Below are positions 6,304 through 10,106 of a DNA stretch of 10,106 bases, one piece after another. The notes under the pieces were generated by a model. The model worked only from the letters and a program-made list of their open reading frames with translations. It searched no databases and was not told where the DNA came from. This DNA is from Pavlovales sp. CCMP2436 (Eukaryota > Haptophyta > Pavlovophyceae > Pavlovales), in contig MU631527.1 of NCBI GenBank assembly GCA_026770615.1, forward strand, positions 132,386-142,491. The letters run 5' to 3'. Both the position numbers and the translations under genes were made by a program. The first letter of the stretch is position 1. Every line of letters starts with the position of its first letter.

Positions 6304-7462
6304 TAGGCGCCGATCCCAAACCGTGTCTCCCTGCGGAGGTGGTACGCGCCCTCAGCCCACTCGTCGGGATTGCCGTCGTCGTCGCTGTCAGTGCGTGTGC
6401 CGCCGCCGTTGCCGGTGCCGGTGCCGGTGCGCTCCAATCGCGCGCGCGCAATGATGGCCTTGGCGTGCCCTCGAAGTGCGCACATGCCGATCTCCTGTCT
6501 CATCTTCCACAGGAGAGTGCTGCGCGCTTGCGCAACGGAGGGGGCCCCCATGCGAGCTTGGAGCGCTCTTGCGCCCATGCTGGCGAGGTCCCCGACGAAG
6601 GATTCCAGGCCGTCAGACCACTCGCCGAAGGCTCCAATCACGAGGGCGGCGAACGCGGGGCCACCTGCAGTGCAGAAGGTCTGTGCGCGGGCCTGCATCG
6701 GGCCAGTCTGTCCGGGGGTCGTGTGGAAGAAGTCGCGATCAATCTGATAAGCTCCGCCATGCGTTCTACCGGAAGCGAGTCAGCTCGCCTGCCCACAGCA
6801 CGCCCAGGGTAGTTGCCGTCAGTGTCCCTGTACCGAGTCCTGCAGAACGCCATGGTCTTGAGTTCAAGCAGTCGCGGGACCGCCCGCCCACCCTTGTGGT
6901 CGTACTTGGCGTAGAGGGCGACCTTCGGCCCGGATCACCGGCCTACTCCACCGAAGAAGAGCCGGTACGCGGCCTGGTTGGAGGCGAGTACCGAGGCGAG
7001 GATGTCTCCCGCCTCGGTGCGCGCGTGCGCACCCATTCTCCTCGCAACCTCAGCCAGGAGGGCGAGGAGCGGATCGTGCCTGAGCTTGGAGATGTGGTCG
7101 CCGGTGACGCTCTGCCCGGTGGCCGCGACAATGTTGCCTCCGTGCACGTCGATGTCGCGGCTGAGCAACCGCGCGCCGTGCGCGGCTAGGCCGACGCAGA
7201 TGGGGCTCGGGTCGCCGAAGAAGCGTGCTGTGATCTCCACCCACTCGCCAATGGTGCAGGCGCCGTAGCCAATCGGAAGCGCGGCCACCCAGGCAGAGCT
7301 GTTGCGGTCGATGCTCCTAACCAAGTGCACGACACGATCGCCCCGCGGGAGCGCGTTGATCCGCATCTTGAGCGCGTCAAACCGCTGAGCCTCGCGGTCT
7401 TCGGTGAGGTCCTTCTGCATGTCGAGGCTTGGCTTGCCTGTGAGATCCCTGCGCACCATCGG
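6303..7462 (-). pseudogene. Retroelement C-terminal domain, possibly a restriction-like nuclease (broken)
   Basis: Downstream of the TAG at 7463 the same frame continues from 7462 through about 175 further residues (VRRDLTGKPSLDMQ..., WVAALPIG, ITARFFGDPSP, TGDHISKLRHDPLLALL) to TGA at 6937-6935. It then runs straight on through an Asp (6901-6899) and, twelve residues later, LLELKTM (Glu 6865-6863, Lys 6859-6857), followed by FCRTRY. At 6734-6737 one base appears to be missing; the adjacent frame carries on with DFFHTTPGQTGPMQAR, then GEWSDGLESF, to TAA at 6305-6303. The Asp...Glu-X-Lys spacing fits a PD-(D/E)XK nuclease core, which would parallel the restriction-like endonucleases at the C-terminus of R2- and CRE-type elements. 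That assignment is inference; the shared reading frame and homologous ORF layout are seen directly. Confidence 0.65.
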
Positions 7463-9478
7463 CTAGGCCTCCTCTGGAGGGAGGTGTAGCAGACGGGTTG
7501 GCAGGTCTGAGTTGATCATCGCTCCAGCACCGACGCCAGCCTCATGTTGCATCTCGAGCCAGCAGCGGAGGAACGCCTGTCCCTGTCGTGGTGGCGGTAG
7601 CGGTCTGGGGAGGCCTGGTCGCGGCAAGTGCAGGTATGACCGCCAGCCATGCGCGCGCATGTCCAGGAAGGAATTCCGTCCTACTGCGAGCGCGACTTGC
7701 GTCAGCTCGAGCATGCCGCGCTGCGTGATGGTGCCGGTCGGCTCGTCCACGATGTCAAGGAAGTTGGGCACTGCCTGGGTCATGGCACCACAGAAGGCGG
7801 CGGGCGCGATGTCGACCATGCGTCGAAATCCGGCGCCCCGGTAGTGGCGGGGGAGTGCGAGGCGGGCAGTGGCAAGCTGGTCGTCGTCGAGCGAGACTCC
7901 CAGTGCGTGTGTCGCCTGCGTGTGGAAGATCGCGTCGAAGTGTGTGCACGCGTCGCGCGCCTGGTCCGGGTAGCAGTGGCGGGCAAAGTACTCAAATTTG
8001 CGTGCGGTGGAGAAGAGCGTTAGCAGCCAGAGCTGTTGCTTGTGTGACGAGCTGAGCGTTGCGATTAGCTTGTTCGAGATGCTGGCAATCTCGTCACACT
8101 TGCCAGCGAGGGCAAGCTTACCGTACTCCTCCGAGCCGATTGGGACGCCGTAGCATATGACGCCGTAGCGCGGGGTCAAGGCGCCGTCGAGCAGGTGGCT
8201 GCGTGTCACCAAGCCACGGTGGGCGTCGAGGGAGGCGATGAGGGCCTCGTCGATCCAGCATTCACACTTGGACGGCTGCACGACAAGGCCGAGCTGTAAG
8301 AAGAGCGCGTCGTGGAAGTGCTGCATCGCTGCGAAGACGATCCAGGGCGGACCGCACGCGCGCACGTCGTCGTGGCCAGCCCGAGCGCCCCCGCCGTATG
8401 GCCGCAGCTCGGCGTCGAGCACCTTTAACTCGGGGTGGATGGAGATGGCACAGGCGACTCCAGCCTCTACTGACCCTTGAGCGACACCGGTCTCGCCGTC
8501 TCTGCCCATAGGCGTCAGGCCGCCGCCCTTGCCAGTGACGAAGATCGGGTAATTAGGATTGAGCGTGGCGTAGAAGAGGCGTGCGAGCGGGGCTAGGCCG
8601 GGGGAGCTGACGAGGGTGCGTGCTACCATCTCTGCGCGGTCTCCCTCATTGAAGGCGTTGTAGACGTCGGAGCCTGCGATGCAAAAGTGTGGGTTTTCAA
8701 GCAGCTCACGCACCCCAAAGATGAGCTTGGTACCGCCTGCCGAGACGAGGACTCCTAGCTGCTGCGAGAAGAGGTATTCCTCGATCTCACCGCGAAGGCC
8801 CTTGTTGAGGAAGACCCCTTTGGTGAGCACCCGTCTCAGCGCACACGAGATGCCGATTGGCCGCGCAGCCTCCGCGACGCCGACCTGGGCCGCGCCATTG
8901 CGGAGTGGCATGCACCGTGCAGCGCAGAACACAAAGTAGAACCAGGGAGGCAGGTCGCCGTTCGCGAAGGATGATGCCAGCCAGGCGTGTGACTCGAGTA
9001 CTTGGCGTGCGGCATCTCCAACAAAGGGTACGGTCGGGGCAAGCGGTATGAGGTACTCATACTTCCATGGCGACGCGCCCTGGGCCTTGTCGGTCTTGAC
9101 CCCGCGATAGGACTCCTGCATCTCCGAGATGCCGACCACGAGCCGGTCAGTGGCGTCGAGGCCTGGTATTACTGGCGGCATGGCCGTCCTCCTGCGCGGG
9201 TGCTTGATGAGCATCTGCTGCAGCACAACTGGGTCCGAGATGTCTGCGAGGCCATGGCTCTCGAGCAGCTTTGCAGCGTCAGAGAACTTGCCTTTGGAGA
9301 GGAGGGTGACGGCAGCCTTAATATCTTGCTCAGGGTCGGCAGGGCGGGATCGCCGGGTGTGGCGCTGCTGCGACTCCTTCGCGCAGGCGCTGGACCACTT
9401 AGCCACGAGGCTGCCGAAGTCTCCTCGCTCCCACCGATCGAACCGAGAGGCAAGCAGCCTGGCGGTCGCGAGGCGTCC
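7463..9478 (-). pseudogene. Reverse transcriptase domain of the retroelement
   Basis: This is the longest uninterrupted segment, 671 codons between the TAG stops at 9481 and 7465. The frame enters from upstream, so the in-frame GTG at 9406 is not a real start. Numbered from that GTG, I see a fingers motif RPIGISCALRRVLTKGV (182-198), motif A DVYNAFN (from 247, codon 8668), motif B AQGSVEAG (309-316), motif C HDD (345-347, codons 8374-8366) and a motif D-like GLVVQPSKCE (373-382). The thumb region holds RLALPRHYRGAGFR (about 515-528). The catalytic Asp residues of motifs A and C are kept. Motif C reads GHDD rather than YADD or FADD. The domain is intact in sequence, but it is cut off from both ends by stops. 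No RNase H region was recognised. Confidence 0.85.
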
Positions 9479-10106
9479 CTATTGCCCCCCGCGGGCAGCG
9501 GGCTGTTTGCAGAGTAAGATCGAAGGCAGGACCAACAGAATCTTCAGCGCTCGCACTTCCTCAATCTCATTGTCCGGACCAGAGTGGCGGAGGGCTCTGA
9601 TGAGACGGACATTGGCAGCGGCCCATGACTCATGGAAGTCCCGGGGTATGGAGTCAAGTTGCCGAGACGTGTTCCCAGCGTGCCCAGCAGCCTCAGCAAT
9701 GGTGAGATGGTCAAGGGCAGAGAAGTTGCGTGCGGCCGGGTCTGCGGTCGATCTTGTGGGCAAGGGCATGCTCGGGCGCTCGACTTCCTCGCTTGACTGT
9801 GGCGCCTGCCGTTGGCGACGTAGGGGTGTGGCAGGCTCGGTGGCAGGCTTGGTGGAGGCGGCGACGGAAGTGGAGGCGGAGGCGACGACTGAGCGGCAGA
9901 TGCGAGCATGGGCTCAGGCTCAGGCCCAGGCTGAAGCCCAGGCTCGGGCTCAGGCTCACGCTCAGGCTCACGCTCAGGCTCACGCTCAGGCTCACGCTCA
10001 GGCTCGGGCTCAGGCTCAAGCTTGGTCTCGGGCTCAGGCTCAAGCTCAGGCTCGGACTCAGCGGCGGCAGCGGGCTGGTCGGAGGCGGGGGGCTCAGCGG
10101 AAGCGG
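9479..10106 (-). pseudogene. N-terminal part of the retroelement ORF (broken, runs off the window)
   Basis: The RT frame can be read upstream of the TAG at 9481 as far as a stop at 9916-9914. It contains DHLTIAEAAGHAGNTSRQL, FHESWAAANVRLIRALRHS and LLVLPSILLCKQP, then RGGQ just before the TAG. After the TAG it continues LATARLLASRFDRWERGDF into the RT segment, so the TAG falls inside a conserved-looking helical region. Upstream of 9913 the sensible frame is the neighbouring one, encoding Pro-Glu dipeptides and open to the window edge. The two frames overlap as open frames over 9547-9913, so a single-base indel there would explain the change. The true start lies beyond the window. Confidence 0.65.
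9911..10044. repeat. Hexanucleotide array encoding Pro-Glu dipeptides
   Basis: On the plus strand the unit GGCTCA, with GCTCAC, GGCTCG and AGCTCA variants, is repeated about 20 times. On the minus strand it reads PE, with a run of four PERE units near the centre. In the sensible minus frame it forms a flexible acidic linker in the retroelement N-terminus; the other frames give SLSL or hit stops. The arrays of imperfect units suggest replication slippage. Confidence 0.85.

Larger units (their letters stand above)
6143..10106 (-). mobile_element. Degenerate reverse-transcriptase retroelement, 5' end beyond the window
   Basis: One coding sequence on the minus strand can be followed across 3.8 kb, from the window edge to TAA at 6305-6303. 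In order it has a Pro-Glu-rich N-terminus, a linker, a reverse transcriptase, and a C-terminal domain that may be a nuclease. It contains no integrase, protease or RNase H that I can see and no LTR-like flanking repeat, so a non-LTR (LINE-type) element is the best fit. Three in-frame stops (9481-9479 TAG, 7465-7463 TAG, 6937-6935 TGA) and two frame changes (within 9546-9913 and at about 6734-6737) show it is inactive. Downstream of the final stop, a TAA trinucleotide run near 6143-6164 is a plausible 3' tail. The architecture resembles RT ORFs abundant in algal genomes. Confidence 0.75.

Noticed and set aside
6476..7189. 237-residue plus-strand frame over the retroelement C-terminal region
   Set aside because: It is Arg/Pro/Ser-rich and antisense to a minus-strand sequence that shows family features through its lesions.
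7463..9481. Stop-codon reassignment, because two in-frame TAG codons interrupt an otherwise open RT frame
   Set aside because: A third in-frame stop in the same element is TGA, and at least two frame changes are also present. Ordinary decay explains all of it, and the host genes end in normal stops.
9711..10043. 110-residue minus-strand frame of Ser-Leu repeats
   Set aside because: It is the third frame of the Pro-Glu hexamer array and makes no sensible protein.

Overview
The window looks like nuclear DNA of a unicellular eukaryotic alga or related protist. The evidence is a GT-AG spliced gene, GC-rich coding frames set in much more AT-rich spacers, fold-back repeats, and a retroelement ORF of a type I associate with haptophyte, dinoflagellate and similar algal genomes. 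A GC-rich haptophyte is my best guess; the sequence does not settle the taxon. I see no bacterial operon structure, rRNA, tRNA or CRISPR array.

Layout. 1-1731 is a gene-free spacer rich in inverted repeats: a 77-bp hairpin at 754-830, a 21-bp inverted pair at 502/897, and a 483-bp fold-back at 999-1481 with an AT-rich centre. 1732-2761 (minus) is a two-exon gene whose 311-residue product I recognise as an STK19-like winged-helix protein. In animals this protein acts in transcription-coupled DNA repair. A divergent 538-bp spacer leads to an unrecognised plus-strand gene (3300-3941). 3942-5431 is a second gene-free spacer. It holds a degenerate tandem array (4145-4275) and a clear 155-bp MITE with terminal inverted repeats and a perfect 8-bp target duplication (4506-4676). 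5432-5968 (minus) is an unrecognised ORF for a small protein with a signal-peptide-like start and an Ala-rich coiled coil.

The right 40% (about 6143 to the window end, minus) is one degenerate copy of a reverse-transcriptase retroelement. A single reading frame can be followed from a Pro-Glu repeat at the window edge, through RT motifs, to a C-terminal domain that may be a restriction-like endonuclease. It is broken by three stop codons (TAG, TAG, TGA) and two frame changes. This copy is dead, but the domain order of the family is still readable.

The genes show no sign of working together. The window is a mosaic of host genes and transposon debris. The most solid observations are the STK19-like gene with its intron, the MITE with its target duplication, and the reconstructed architecture of the retroelement.
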